64,000 bases of DNA from Poa pratensis (lineage: Eukaryota > Streptophyta > Magnoliopsida > Poales > Poaceae). Positions within the stretch are counted from its first letter, which is position 1. The number at the start of each line of letters is the position of its first letter. Positions 21,250 through 34,983 of this stretch are shown piece after piece. The stretch covers positions 57,931,929-57,995,928 of the forward strand of contig CAMZMU010000040.1 of NCBI GenBank assembly GCA_947311845.1, given 5' to 3'. The notes below the pieces were generated by a model. That model was given only the letters and a program-made list of their open reading frames with translations, had not been told where the DNA came from and did no database searches. Position numbers and translations under genes: made by a program.

Positions 21250-24200
21250 ATGGCGAGCGGCGCGAGGAATGGCGGGGGAGGGCTGGGTTCCAGGACCAGC
21301 GCCAAGATGGACAGGCAGCAGAGCTCCACCGCCACGCCCAAGGCCGCCGCGGGCAAGCCTCGCCTCTCCGCCTCCGGCGGCGGCGCGTACCGGCGGACCA
21401 GCTCGGGCCCGCTCCCCGCCGGCGGACGCAACTCGTCGGACTCCGGAGATGGGTCTTCGATCCGGATTTGGATTTGGATTTTGCCGCTTTGGAGTGTTAC
21501 GGGGGTTCCGTTGATCTGCATTTGGCCGTTGGGCTTGCTAGCGCGTCTCAGATGTCCTGATCCCGTAATGCTTTGCCGATTCTGATTCACCGAGTCGCGA
21601 CCAAGTTTGCTGCGTGATGTAGCTGCAGAGCGCTTGCGCCATTTGGATAGTTGCGATCGGGATGCTGAATCTCCTCTAGTTTTTTGGGGCGAGCTCGTTC
21701 TGTAACGGCGCCGCGAGCTTGGTCGGAATGATGGTGCCTATGTAACGTAGCTGCCTGAAGAGTATTTACAGCATCTGGAAAATGTACTGGCTGCGCCGCG
21801 TTTGGGGAATGGATCATGGTATCCTTGGATCGTATCATTCGGACAAAAAATCAATAGCGGATCCTGCGCTGCGGTACTGTTCGTTTTTCTTTTCTTCATA
21901 ATATTAGAAGAAGGGATGGATGTTGCCTTGACGAGAGGACATTTTGTAGGTGTAGACTTAGTTGTGCTAGGACCATGCGTTCGTCCTCCTGTTGCGTGGT
22001 GCATCAGTCAGGACGACCGTGGACACGGCCACCACCTACCGTTCGAATTAATCTTGCACACTGAACATTAACTGTGAATTGTACTGAAGGACACGGTTTG
22101 GTAGATTTGCATACGAATGATTCTTTCATGGCTTTGTCTGCGAGACTTGCCAGAGCATCACGCCAATAGCACTCTTATAATTCTGCTCTGCATACACATC
22201 GCCAACCTGCTAACATAAACTCATGTCAAAATAAATGGTGACAAGTGACAACTCTCTTTTTTTCCGTCATCTTCGGTTATACGGATGACACCTTTCAGAG
22301 TTGCTTTCTAATTTCATCCTTTTGATTGGTCGTAGTTCCAGGAATTATGCTGCATCTTTTCTTGTGTGTTTCCCTGTTCTCTTGCCTAATTGTTACGGCA
22401 ATCCAAGTAGACAATTCACTTAGCATGCCTCGAAAATGCACTATGTTTACAGAGAAATCGCTGTATCGTGATTTGTTTCGCATTATTTTGACATATTAGG
22501 AAAAAATACTTGCCAAAATCATGGACGCAATTCTCCTAGGAAGAGGAGATAAAATGCATATACCGCTAATTTTTTTATTGCACTCTCTGCTTTAGTTTTG
22601 CCAGACACGATCAATCCAAATTCATAAGTTAATTTGCACTTGTGCGTGGAAATATTTATTTGCCTGGAGCATCTGCATTTTCGTAATCAAATGAAATACC
22701 TTAATTCCTCCCTCATTTTCTGGCAGTTTCTAGTAGAGTAAGAGTTGCGGTAAGGCTTAGGCCTCGGAATGCAGAAGAGCTTGCGGCAGATGCTGACTTT
22801 GCTGATTGTGTTGAACTCCAGCCAGAGGTTTGCTCTCTTGTTTAGCGAAGTATGCGGAAAAAAGATTCATTTATTTTCTCATGGCCTAACTAGATGAAAT
22901 TTTGATATGAAGCTCAAAAGGCTAAAGCTTCGTAAGAACAATTGGGAGTCAGACACATTTGAGTTTGATGAAGTACTCACAGAGTTTTCTTCTCAGAAGA
23001 GAGTGTATGAAGTTGTTGCCAAACCAGTTGTGGAGGTATGTGAACCTCTAACCTTTTCCTTTTTCCTTATGGAGTATAACCTTGTTACCCTTTTTGCTGT
23101 CTGTGGTATAACCTTGTCATCCTTTCTGCTGTCTATGGTACATTGATATTCACATTAGCTTCTTCTTTTAGGAAATGTCTAAGAAACAACATATATTTGT
23201 GTGTTGCATGCTGTTTGCCTCATTTTTGTTGATAGACATTCGTAGCAAATTGCAAACGACGTTTGATGTGGGTGTTGGATATGTAATTTTTTTCTTATGA
23301 TTGTCTCACTTATCAATGAGTAATTGCTGGTCAATAGTTTGTCTTAACAAAACTAAACATGCCCAATATTTTCAAATAAAAGGACCAGCAGAGTAGCTGC
23401 CATGGTAGAACGGAGCGTGAAGTCCAACTACTGGAATTTTGCTGTCCATGGCTGTTAGTTTGACTCATGTCGTTTTGTTACTTTCTTAGCAATGGTTGTA
23501 CTAACTTTATGCTCTATGTGTTTTGCAGAGTGTTTTGGAGGGATATAATGGTACAGTTATGGCATATGGGCAGACTGGTACTGGCAAGACTTTTACGCTT
23601 GGAAGACTTGGTGATGAAGATACTGCTGCACGGGGAATTATGGTCCGTGCAATGGAGGATATTCTAGCTGATATAACACCAGAGACTGATACGATATCAT
23701 TATCTTATTTACAGGTTTGTTATTCCGGGCTTCAGTGTGTTGTATTTTATTTCCCAAATTGAACTTGTGCTTTCGTAATCTGTATTGCACTCAGTCGTAA
23801 CTGAATATCGTTTGGTTGTTACAGTTGTACATGGAAATGATACAAGATCTCCTTGATCCTGTAAATGACAACATAGCTATTGTAGAAGATCCAAGGACAG
23901 GTGATGTTTCATTGCCAGGGGCTACAGTTGTTGAAGTTAGAGACCAAAAGAGCTTTATGGATCTTCTAAGAATTGGCGAAGCTCATCGTGTTGCTGCAAA
24001 CACGAAAATGAATACAGAATCTTCTCGTAGTCATGCAATCCTTATGGTAATCTAATGTTCCTTGGTATTGCTGTCTGTCTGTCAACACACAGATGTGATT
24101 ATCGTTTTTTTTGTACTTATTGTGACACCTTTGTTGAAGGTAAATGTCAGAAGGGCTGTGAAAGGTAGGAATGAAATGGATGTTAGTATGTCTGGTGAAA

Positions 24201-27200
24201 ATGGGCATTCTTCTTCCATGATGGGGTCTTTGCGACCACCTATTGTTAGGAAAAGCAAGCTTGTAGTTGTAGACCTCGCAGGATCTGAGCGAATAGACAA
24301 ATCTGGTGAGTGCATTCTCATTGATAAAGATTGGCAAATCTTTTTCTTGATATTACTATGCCTTCATACATTTCTATATCATGTTAAGAAATTGAGATAA
24401 TAGCTCTTTCTATAGTTTGCAACCTTGTAAAACTGAAGAAAACTGATGTTTCCAGGAAGTGAAGGTCATACGTTAGAAGAGGCAAAGTCTATCAACTTGT
24501 CTCTAAGTTCACTTGGAAAATGCATCAATGCACTTGCTGAAAGCAGCGCACATGTACCTGTTCGCGATTCCAAGCTTACTAGATTGCTTAAAGATTCATT
24601 TGGAGGTAAATATCAATTGTTTGGTTAAAGTAAAAATGACATTGGGGCATACCTAGGGATCTAGGAAGGCATGCTTGTAAACCTTGTTGCTTATCACAAT
24701 AAATTGTTCTGACTGTGCTGCATCTTGCTATTGGATTTCATAGGCACTGCAAGAACATCATTGGTTGTGACAATCGGTCCATCTCCAAGACACAGGGGGG
24801 AGACTACAAGTACAATAATGTTTGGACAAAGAGTATGATCTTACACTAAGATATATTTAATGGTTTTAATTTCTTTCATCTTGCGAAATAGTGACCAGCT
24901 GGCCATCTCATGAAGTCATGATTCCATGGAAGTGTAGGAAAATTGTTTTATTTGCTTTGCTTGTGGAATAATATTTACTTTTATATTTTATTCTAGGCAA
25001 TGAAGGTTCAGAACATGGTGAAATTGAAGGAAGAATTTGACTACAAAAGCTTGTGTAGGAGACTTGATATTGAATTGGATAAGTTAATTGCAGAAAACGA
25101 AAGGCAGCGGAAATATTTCGATGATGAAGTTGAACGAATAACAACAGAAGCTCAATGCCGTATCGCTGAGGCTGAAACCGAATGCAGAATTGCTCTAGAG
25201 GTTTGCTTTCATTATAATGTTCATTTACTTTTGTTGTATATTGGTGCAAACCAAACTTGGGGCTGTGTTGAGCTCCATGAGCACACTATTTCCTGAAATG
25301 GACTGTGTTTTTCGACGCTTTACCTTTTTTAGAGAAAATTATGTCTGGGTCACCAGTAGTCTTAATTTGCGAAAATCTATAGCTAAACTTGCTCTTAGAT
25401 TTGCATTATAAAGTACTTTGAATCTTAAAATGCCTGAATTAATTGTTTTTTATACCTTTTCCGTATCGGCTCTTCAATTTTCTCAACTCTATCATCATCC
25501 AACTCAAACTCCTGATCTAGTCCCTTGAAGGTGAATTTTGATCTAGAATAAGTACCATAAAAGTGTATAGGACAAATAATCCTATGTTTATTTTGGAAAT
25601 TCGTTGTGTATTAGCTAAGAAATACAGTGTAAATCTCTTCATCTTAAAGGCTCCCTAAATCATTACGTGGCTCTAGCATGCTTGACTGAAACTTCATTTG
25701 GTATTAATTTTAGCTGTATGGTTTCTTAACACAGAATGAGAAAATGAAGTACCATCAAGAATACTTGGATTCTATTAAGATACTAGAGGAGAAGTGGAAA
25801 GTACACCAACAATCACCCAAGAAACAGGTACATCAGTACATGTTTAGATCAGCTTTACTGTTGATTATTTCGTCAGTTATATGTTCATCTTTTAAAACAT
25901 CGGTTATGACAAAGTGCCACATTTTTTTATATTGTAAAAACTAGTATGGTTACTCATGATTTTTTTATTTGTAGGTTAAAGAGACCGAGTCTACATCAAA
26001 TGGTGACATGCAGGACTTACTACAGAATGAGAAAATGTTACGCCAAGCTGCTGAAGATGAGTCCAATGATCTTAGGAATCAATTATCACACTGGAAAAAG
26101 ATGGAGGTACTGTCAATATATAGTTCTCACAAGATGACCTTAACAATCAATTATTTCACTAGAAAAGATAATATCTGGAATAGGTTCATAACGCGGTGTC
26201 CTTATAGCTGCTAACCTTATTTTTGTGTTGTAGGCTACAGCTACTGCTGAAGTTGTGAAACTCCGGAGAATGCTGGATACTAAAGCTAGCCAAAAAGACA
26301 AATTTGAAGACGAAATAGCTGCTTTGAAAAGTCAGTTAATGCAATTAAGTCTAGATGCTGATGAGGTAGGAGTTACTGCTGATGATGTTTCTGATTGTTA
26401 GATTGATGTGAAATTATTAGTTTTAATTTAGTACGGGGCGTATTCATGGACTCATATATTTATTTGGTTATTGCCCTTCAAGTTTCAGCATTGTAATGCA
26501 TAGCTCAGAAAAGCAAAGCAGTCATATTATTATTTTCTAGTGTTTCAGACCTTCATAAAAAGATTAGAATATTTTTGGCCAACCAATTTTAGTTGAAGCA
26601 AACTCATTAATATTAATTGACTTGTAGCCTTCCCTCTTACGTTGAATTATGCTGTCTTATTTAACGCATCTGCAGTTTTGTGGAATTTTTTTCCATTCTT
26701 TACTTCTAATAGGTAGTTAGTACTAGCCTAAGGTCCATAATGTGCTTTTCCTTATTTCAATTTCTTCTTGTCAGACAAGAATTAGCCTCGACACAGGAGA
26801 TGGTCCAGGGAAAATATTTCCTGGGTTAGATTCTTTGATGTCTCATTCTCGGAGTTCGCAGCCTAGAGAGCAGAGCAATGGACCTAAGGCACCAGTCGCT
26901 AAACTCTTTGAACAAGGTATTTATGAGTTATCACTTATTTGCTGTTTCTTCAGATGGAAATCTTGTCTACAGTCCAGAAACTTTCAAATAGGCCAATTTT
27001 TTAACCATAACAAAACTTGTACAATGAGAATATGTGATTTGAACCATGAAAAAACTTGTACAATGTTCTCTACCTTTGTTTATTCTTAAGTATTAGTGTC
27101 AACCCAACTGATTGACATCTCTTGAGTGCTATTGATCTTTTGATTAAAGTTTCTCCCCAAACTGTTTCAGTTGGGTTACAGAAGATATTGTCATTGCTTG

Positions 27201-30200
27201 AGTCGGAAGAACCTGATGTTCGTGTTCATGCAGTGAAAGTTGTCGCCAATCTAGCAGCTGAAGGTAAGCTTTAATTTTTTTGATTTGATATAAAACTGCT
27301 GTCTATTGTTTTACGTGCCAGGGTTGCATTTGCTGTACGGATATGTTTTCCTGTCATGTACTTGAAGTTAAGTAGCTACCGCGTACGTGCAACGCACATG
27401 TCAACCAATGCACAAAATTTAGTGTACAGATCAAATAAACTTGTTCCTTATTTGCAAGTGTACAAATAACCAAGTAAGCAAGGTTTTTGAGTCTCCGAGC
27501 CAAGTCAAGTTGCCAGCCCTGCGGCTCGGCGATTAGTTGAGAAAGTCGCTGTGTAGTCGCGAGTCGCCCTGATTTCTAGAAACGACTGGTAATTAGTCAG
27601 CGACTATACAACGCCTAATCAGCGACTCAAAAACCTTGCAAGTAAGTTGCTAAATGACAAATATCTCTTATTCATAATTGTTGCTTCACACCAGGAAACA
27701 CAAAGGGAAAAAATGCTTCATTTGTCGTCTATGTGCAAGCCAAGCTGTGATTAATACAAACAGTGCAAAAACCATCTTTCTAGTGCCTTACAAAATAAAT
27801 CTAGTCATCAAATACCGACGATCAACTACATAGGTTAGGATTTTCAATGACAAACTGGACAGAGGAGCGGATCTACATTTGAATATTTCTAGTGCCCAAG
27901 CAGCTTGCAGTAAACACGGCACTGCTGCCTGGTGGCGTCCTTGATATCCGTGTCGTTGCTGTCAGTGGCGGCTTTGCCTTCCGCACACGGCACCAGCTCT
28001 GATGGGCATGAAGGCAATGACAGCTGCTGCCTGGGCTGCATTTGCTTGGTCCCAGGCTGAGTTGCTCGCCTGCAGCCATGATGTTGGTGACGGCGCCGCT
28101 GACATTGCTGCTGCAACTCTGGCTGCAGCCATCTTGACTCCTTAGGCATACCGAAGGATGGTGGCCTACAACAGAATAGTCCTAGCTTCCTTTGCTACAA
28201 TGTGTGTGTCTCTACTTCCAAAGAGACTGTTAGTTCTTAAATAGGCATAAGTTCTTGCTTCCTACTCCCTCCGTTTTTAAATATAAGATGTTTTAGACTT
28301 TGTCCACATTCAAATGTGTACAAGACGCTTTAATATGTATGTTCACTAATTTTAGTATGCTTCTAGACAACATGTAAAACACCTAAAACATCTTATATTT
28401 TAAAACGGAGGGAGTACGTTTTAAAGTACTCTGTTATTAGCATTTCAATTGCAAGTACAGTCATGCTACAAATTCTCGGAAACCCGCCTTCTTCGCGGAC
28501 ATTAATTCTTTTGCTAGAAAATAGAAGAGGTATCATGAGTTACCTGTCAAACAAACAGCTAGCATGCATGAGTCTTAATAATTTTAATAATCGTTTGTTA
28601 AAAGTACATAAATGTAAGTTTTTTGCGTAAATTAGAGAGAAAAGTTTAGTGTAAGCATCTTGGTTCAGTTGCTAGAACACACATCTAAGAATTACTGAAA
28701 AAAACATGTGAAAACAAATTCCTTTTTATCTGAGCTTCAGTTTCTAATCCAAGTATGGAGAGCTCAATTTATTGTCAAGGCATATGAAACAGGGAGAAAG
28801 CTTATGGGTGGTAATGTGTATCGCAACCTAATTCTGCATATCCTACTCTACAGAACATTTTATGGTCATGGACTAACATACAAGTTTAAGCATGCGGCAT
28901 CATTTATGTAAATAAAACATTGTACTCGGAAGCACATCCTTACAATGTTATTGTGGCATGATTTTTCTGTTTATGCTTCAATATTTAATCCTGGCATTAA
29001 ACATCACCGTTTTATGTGATACAAGTATTTAATATTTTGTGCAATGTGTACTGCTTGCTTGCTCATGTTGGATTGCCAATCTCTTGACACGACTTGCAAA
29101 CAACTGCATTTATTCGTTTAAATTCCCCTTCGAACACGATATGTGTATGTGCTAATTTCACATAATTGTGAACTAACTATATTGACCTTGCATATTTCAG
29201 AGGCAAATCAAGAAAAGATTGTAGAAGCAGGGGGCCTTACTTCCCTCCTAATGTTGCTTAGAAGCTCTGAGGATGAGACCATACGCAGAGTAGCAGCAGG
29301 AGCTATTGCTAATCTTGCAATGAATGGTTAGTGACCCAGTTCACAAAAAGAAGTTTTAGATAATGATATTTTCTCTGTGGTAGATACATGTCTTCTCATC
29401 CACTGTGATCTACGAATGCAGAAACGAATCAAGATCTTATAATGGCTCAAGGTGGTGTAACCTTATTGTCGATGACAGCATCTGATGCAGAGGACCCACA
29501 AACTCTAAGAATGGTGGCTGGAGCTATCGCTAACCTGTGTGGCAATGGTAAACCCTATTTTTCTAGTTTAGTGAACAATCATTCTACTCCCCCGATCTGT
29601 AACAACTGTTGTGAGGAAACATCGTAGGTAGCACAAGTCGTACGTATAACCTCGACACTCTTTCCGGATCAGAGGGAGTATTATATTAAAATTTTAATGT
29701 GTTGAAAGGTGTGCATCAGAAAATGTGACAAACTATAGTGATGTTAATGCTAACGAGCTATATTGAACACCAGGAACATCCAATTTAAGACATAATTATC
29801 CATATTGTGCTTATTTTTCGGAACATGAATTGAATAATAGATCACTTTTCTAGGAAAAGAAATAGATTACTTTTTCTTGAAAAGATGTAGATTACTTGAA
29901 GGGTCATCTAGTCGCCTACATATTCTACAAATAATTGCACATAAGACAAGACAGTTAACTATATCTCCTTAACTTCACCTTTTCCTTTGACCAGACAAAC
30001 TGCAAACTCGTTTGAGAGGCGAAGGTGGCATTAAAGCATTGTTGGGAATGGTCAAGTGCGGCCATCCTGATGTCCTTGCCCAAGTTGCTCGCGGCATTGC
30101 AAACTTTGCAAAATGTGAATCTAGGGCAGCTACTCAAGGTAATAAATCAACAGTACCGACATAAACTTTCAAGTTCATTCAACCTTTGTATAATATGCAT

Positions 30201-30705
30201 GCATTCTTTGGAGAAACATATTGGCTACTACATTCCTTAAAGCATTGGAGTTGCCAGGAAATTCTGTTGAGACCGATCCTTTATGCAACTAAGATGTATA
30301 ATTGTTTTCCATCAGGAAACAAGGTGGGGAGATCATTGTTGGTGGATGATGGGGCACTTCCTTGGATTGTAAAAAATGCGAATAATGAAGCAGCTCCAAT
30401 TAGGCGTCACATTGAGCTTGCACTCTGCCATTTGGCACAACATGGTTGTTGCTCTCTCTATCTCAGACAATAAACTAACTTGTCATAGTAATTGCTATAT
30501 TTTACATTTGCTTATGCATGTGGTGTTGATTTGGCCTTATGCAGAGGTGAATGCAAAGGACATCGTCAGTGAAGGCGCACTCTGGGAACTTGTTCGGATC
30601 TCAAGGGACTGTTCTCGAGAAGATATAAGGATGCTAGCATACCGTACGTTGACGTCCAGCCCCACTCTTCAATCAGAGATGGGAAGATTACGAATAGAAT
30701 GCTGA
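21250..30705 (+). CDS. armadillo-repeat kinesin (KIN-U/ARK), 19 exons, 904 aa
   Basis: Plus-end microtubule motor of the plant ungrouped ARM-kinesin class, with roles in root-hair growth and microtubule stability. Exons: 21250-21452, 22734-22827, 22913-23035, 23529-23714, 23825-24046, 24140-24305, 24456-24605, 24744-24832, 24997-25200, 25735-25827, 25975-26106, 26234-26365, 26775-26916, 27171-27263, 29201-29326, 29422-29547, 29995-30138, 30316-30444, 30545-30705. They total 2715 nt in one frame. A Ser/Gly-rich leader (1-67) precedes the motor domain (about 68-410): P-loop GQTGTGKT 154-161, switch I NTESSRSH 265-272, switch II DLAGSE 321-326. Residues 412-640 are coiled coil with a neck-like [17 protein letters not shown]. 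About 646-904 are armadillo repeats ([20 protein letters not shown], then [36 protein letters not shown]), ending LRIEC. All motor residues are intact. The first intron donor (GT at 21453) is the least certain border. Confidence 0.94.
27479..27638. mobile_element. hAT-type MITE, 160 bp
   Basis: Perfect 15-bp inverted ends caaggtttttgagtc / gactcaaaaaccttg are flanked by an exact 8-bp target duplication, caagtaag, at 27471-27478 and 27639-27646. An 8-bp duplication is diagnostic of hAT elements. Interior is non-coding; it sits in kinesin intron 14. Confidence 0.9.
28265..28414. mobile_element. Stowaway MITE, 150 bp
   Basis: Ends ctccctccgtttttaaatat and the complement at 28395-28414 are flanked by TA (28263-28264 and 28415-28416). 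Long inverted repeat around ataagatgttttag. Classic Triticeae Stowaway in kinesin intron 14. Confidence 0.93.
29587..29678. mobile_element. degenerate Stowaway MITE, 92 bp
   Basis: Ends ctcccccgatctg and cggatcagagggag, with TA on both sides (29585-29586 and 29679-29680), lie in kinesin intron 16. Shorter than usual and only the outer inverted repeat is clear, so probably internally deleted. Confidence 0.6.
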
Positions 30706-31060
30706 TGAATTAACCAAAAGGTGCAATCGGGTCTCACACCGAGCGGAGTTACACTCCCCGTGCAAAGTAACGGTGCTGTTCTGCAAGTGCCAGGCATATG
30801 GACCCTTGATATACCAGTTTTTGCAAGCTTACATTGGAGGGCACCGTACCTATTTGTCTCAACCGGCAAGGGTGTGCACCTTCGTGATCCATTTTTGTCC
30901 AACCGAGGAGCAGTTGAAACTCTTGGTGGCCATTCATTTATTCAGATCCTAGCATGCGACTGGTTTACTTTTATGTAGTTTGTAAAATTATAATTGTTGT
31001 AAAATCCACTAAGGCTAGAGGAATGCGGTTGCAATATGGGAGTGTGAGACTGGAGATAGG
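30706..31060 (+). other. probable 3' UTR of the kinesin
   Basis: Moderately GC-balanced sequence directly after the stop codon with no further domain. The polyadenylation site cannot be placed. Confidence 0.4.
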
Positions 31061-33173
31061 TAGACTTGTGACATGAACTATATATACTTGTATTAATTGT
31101 ACAGTAGCCATTCTATTGGCTGTAACTTAATACTGCAAAAGAGTGCTGATTAATCCCTTTGTTATCATCTCTGTCTGGGGCGTAAGTGTTGTATACTACC
31201 AGATGGCTGTCTGCCCTGCACCTTGTTTCCAGTTCATGCTACTCTCTGGATATCTTGACTAGTTTAGTTGTCCCGGGTCATATGTGTGATTGCGGCTCCT
31301 TATACTTGTGTTAGTTAAGCTGTGAACAAACTGCATCTCGCAAACTCTCCAACTTTGGCAATATGTTCGCCAGTAAAGCAGCAAAGCTGTACGATCACTT
31401 GTGTTTTGTCCAAAATGCTAGAAATGTGCAGAGTTTCATGTCTCAAATCTGGCCATGTATTTCTCGAGCTCTCACTCTAGAAAAGCGTGGGCACCGATAC
31501 AGCACCAACCAGGTTCATGAGATTTCTGGCGTTCCAAAGGGCGTCTTGGAGTAACAAATATAGATCCAAAGCTTTGTTGGTTAGTTTGGTTTGGCTCTGG
31601 CTGTACTTGGAACTTTGGAAGGAAACCTCAGCCCACGAGACCCGGCTGAGCAGTGGGAGGTGCAGACGTCCGCATCCGCCTGTGCTGCCGACAGGTAGAG
31701 AACAGAAGCGGATAAGAGCACAGTTTGTTAAGCGATAATGACAATCACGTAGGCCCGGCCTTCCCACCACATCAACTCCAAGAAAGCGAGCGAGCAGGCA
31801 CGATGACAACGAGAGATACAGACAGCGACGATGTTTTGCTTAAAATAACATGACACCGCCGCATGAAAAGGTGCCATCCGTGCGTGGGACGAACTAGAGG
31901 GTCCCAGCAATGGTCAGCATCACCATTCATTCATCAGAGTGGTTGAGGTTTGAGGAGGAGGAGAGTGCCTGCAGGGCATGCATGCACATACCACACAGGG
32001 CTAGGCAGATGCAGCACAAGCAAGAATCCATCTATCTCTGTCTCTAATTTTGTCTCTCTAAAATGACAGACGGGATACCGAGCTCAACTGCTCAACTCTA
32101 TCACAGAGTATCACTCACTTCCCTTAAAAAAAAACCTCTATCATCACTCGCTCACTCTCAGTCCAGTCAGCCCTAGGACGGATGTGCTAGTGCTATATGC
32201 GTAGCCAGGTATGCTGTCCATGGAACATATATGGAGTATCTGCTCTACTACTATGCCTTCTGAGTTCTGACCTTGAGCTTTGGATTACTCTGCGTCCTTG
32301 TCCTTGTCCGTTGTCTCGCCCTCGTGCGAGTGTGCTTCATCGTCTCTTCCCTCGTCAATTGTTCTAGCCAGTGTACTCTGCTACTAGATCGAGAACAGTT
32401 CTGCCCCTAATTATCTGTAAGGCTCACTAATTAACTTATTAGCGGCCAGGTTGTACGACGTTCTTGGTATTAACCTCCTCAACTGCCCTTGTCGTCCTCG
32501 ACTCACCCGGGTAGTCAAAACAGATGCCAGAGCCAGCATGCAGCTCTGTTCTCTATCTCTCTCTCTCTGCCATGGCATCGTACGAGCTCGAGACTTTCTT
32601 CACAGACTCGCATGCGGTAAGTACAGTCCAAGTTCCCATTCCCAGCCAGTTCTCGTGATGACATCACGTCCACGTACATAGTACATTCCCTGGAGAGTGA
32701 GTGAGACACCTGAAACTTCGAGCGCTCTGCGACAGTCACCATGTGTGCCAGCACAGCACATTGTTGACCGTTTTCGCCGACGCACGCGCATGCACTACTA
32801 TTGCAGGGGAGCGATCTTGTCGGACATGTGCATGCATGCATCTGTAGAGGTAGACTGGTTGAGAGACGAACCGGCTGGCCGGCCGGCCGGCCGTTTGCAA
32901 ACGCTGAATTAAGCAGCTGTCGCCGTCGCCGAAGAGCCGTCGTGTCGTCGCTCCGGCCGGTCCGTGTGTGTCCTCTGCTGACGACACAGACCGGAGACCA
33001 AATCTAACTCGCCTGCTTGCGCTCGAGTAGATCGCATGGGGCACGGCGTCTCTCGTGATGGTCTCATGCATCCATCGTCGAATGGAGCGTGAAATTGCAA
33101 TGAATTTTCCGCTGGGTTTGAACCTATAGCTTTGTTTTGTGTAAAGTGTTTGGTTAGCCCCGATTTAGAAACT
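31061..33173. other. intergenic, no gene recognised
   Basis: No ORF with recognisable content on either strand. Contains a short (ggcc)n-like palindrome near 32878-32892 and CATGCATG motifs near 31977 and 32830. Nothing else could be supported. Confidence 0.45.
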
Positions 33174-33176
33174 TTA

Positions 33177-33838
33177 GAGCATCTCCATTGGCACCCGCCA
33201 AACGAACTCATATACGTTTAATCAGGTCCGGAGCTAAAAAAGAAAACCACGGCGGCACCTGGCCTCAAAGACTGGCTCGTCCGAAAACTGTCTGGCCCCT
33301 GAGGAGTCCATCCAAACTTGCGGGGTTTTGCAGCGGTACCGGCAATGTCCGGGCAACGATCCTGGGTATGGCTGACCCACGTCTTATCCAATCTTACGGG
33401 CGATGAGCTGGCCAAGCGATCCACAGGGAGGATTTTATGTGACTACGCATGATGTGTGTTATGTTTTTTAATTTATTTGACCACAGAGGATTCCATGAGT
33501 GGATCCAGTGGTCTGCCATACTCATGGATCCTCTGTGGTATGATTCAGAGAGTGGATCGAGTGGCCTTTTCATGCTCAGGCTATACACTCATGGGATTTT
33601 CTGTTATTATGTGTGGCATTGGTATTTTCTATTGTTATGTGTGGCATACCCTTTATTTTTTGACAACCTACACAATAAAATTCATATAAAATCACATAAT
33701 CTGGCAGTTGTTTGGTGTGTTTGGGGGTGTCGCTGGGAGCACTCCTCCGATTTTGACCAGACATGTGTCCGGCACCAACCAAAGAGGGCACAATTGGGGA
33801 TGCGGACACGAATTTGGCGGGTGCCTGTGGAGATGCTC
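33177..33838. mobile_element. PIF/Harbinger (Tourist-type) element, 662 bp
   Basis: Inverted ends gagcatctccattggcaccc and the complement ending ggagatgctc are flanked by an exact TTA target duplication (33174-33176 and 33839-33841). The terminal gagcatctcca is shared with the element at 2355-3852. The interior has no transposase. It holds a nested palindrome (arms 33480-33500 and 33520-33539) around ccacagaggat. Confidence 0.9.
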
Positions 33839-33841
33839 TTA

Positions 33842-34983
33842 GCTATTTCCCTAAGAATTCTTTTATCTTTATTTTAGATTTTTTTCATCCACACATCTAA
33901 ATGCTCCTGCCCCCTCAAGTTGACTGTCAAGCGTGACGTGCCTGGCGTAAAGCCCGCGCTGTCGGCTTGTTTATGTTCGAACGAACCGTCCGTTCCGACC
34001 GCGCTACTCCTCACTCTCGATTCCGGTCGGCGACAACTCCGGCGAGCTGCTCCGCCACCGCTTCCGCCACACTGCTCCTGCATGCCATGCCTTCCTGACA
34101 TGATGGCGAGATCAGCCGCGGTAGCCACATCTCCGAACATGAGGTGCTCTGTTCCCCTAGGGTTAGGGTTTCGCTTGATTTTGCTCAAGTTTGCTCAAAT
34201 TTCCTGATTTGAGCTCTACTTTTGCTGATTGTGCTTTGAACTTCGGTAGGTCCCCAATACAATCTACGATCCCAAGGAAGCAATGCATGGATGCATCTTA
34301 TTATTCATACACTAAAAAGGATTTGATGTAGCACTGCAAAACATCGAGGAAGAGGATGAGGAAGCATGACAGTGGCTTAGTGAGATTCCAGTTGACTGTT
34401 GGGCAGATCTAGTTGTTAACAATCTTAGTGAGGTTTTTTTTTGAAACGTGGGGCAAAAGCTTTGCCCAATTAATTAATTAAGAGAGAGAGGAGTTTAGTA
34501 CATGAATATAACGTGGTGGTGTGGAACAATCCGACACCCCACACTCCACACATCAAAAAAAGTCTACTCTCCCACCATGATATCACTCAAACACTTAGCA
34601 CCGGCCACTATCCAAAGCCGAACTTCCTTCTTAATTTTGTCAAGGAGGATAAACTTGATGATAGTGGATGTGAGAGGAAAACCAGTAAAACCAATGATGG
34701 ATGGCATGACTGATGGTCAGATATGAGGGTAAAAGGACTGGTGCAACAAATGCAAGGGGGGAGATCACCCCTACCTTCTCTGAAAATATAGAAGATTTGT
34801 TTAGTGTAACTAACTCATGGATACGCAAAATTCGGTTCTTGTATAAGTGTATAACCAGAAATACATGTTTTTAGAAAAACGACCATTCGACGAAGTTTAC
34901 AAAAAGAAATTCGAGAGTACTCCACTTTACAGATATTTTTTCAGTACACTCGATTCTGATTTCTGAACATGTTATTTTGATCC
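33842..34983. other. intergenic; possible retroposon 3' tail
   Basis: No gene recognised. Near 34434 a T run followed by gaaacgtggggcaaaagctttgccc and AT repeats looks like the poly(A) end of a minus-strand LINE/SINE-type insertion, but its target duplication was not found. Confidence 0.4.

Larger units (their letters stand above)
27264..29200 (+). other. long intron 14 of the kinesin with MITEs
   Basis: A 1.9-kb intron, the longest of the gene, separates the first ARM-repeat exon from the second. It contains a hAT-type MITE and a Stowaway MITE (listed) and about 600 bp (27640-28260) of moderately GC-rich sequence without recognisable coding content. Insertions seem to account for part of its size. 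Confidence 0.75.

Noticed and set aside
32878..32892. (ggcc)n palindrome as a possible regulatory hairpin
   Set aside because: Very short and common in GC-rich grass DNA; no flanking evidence.
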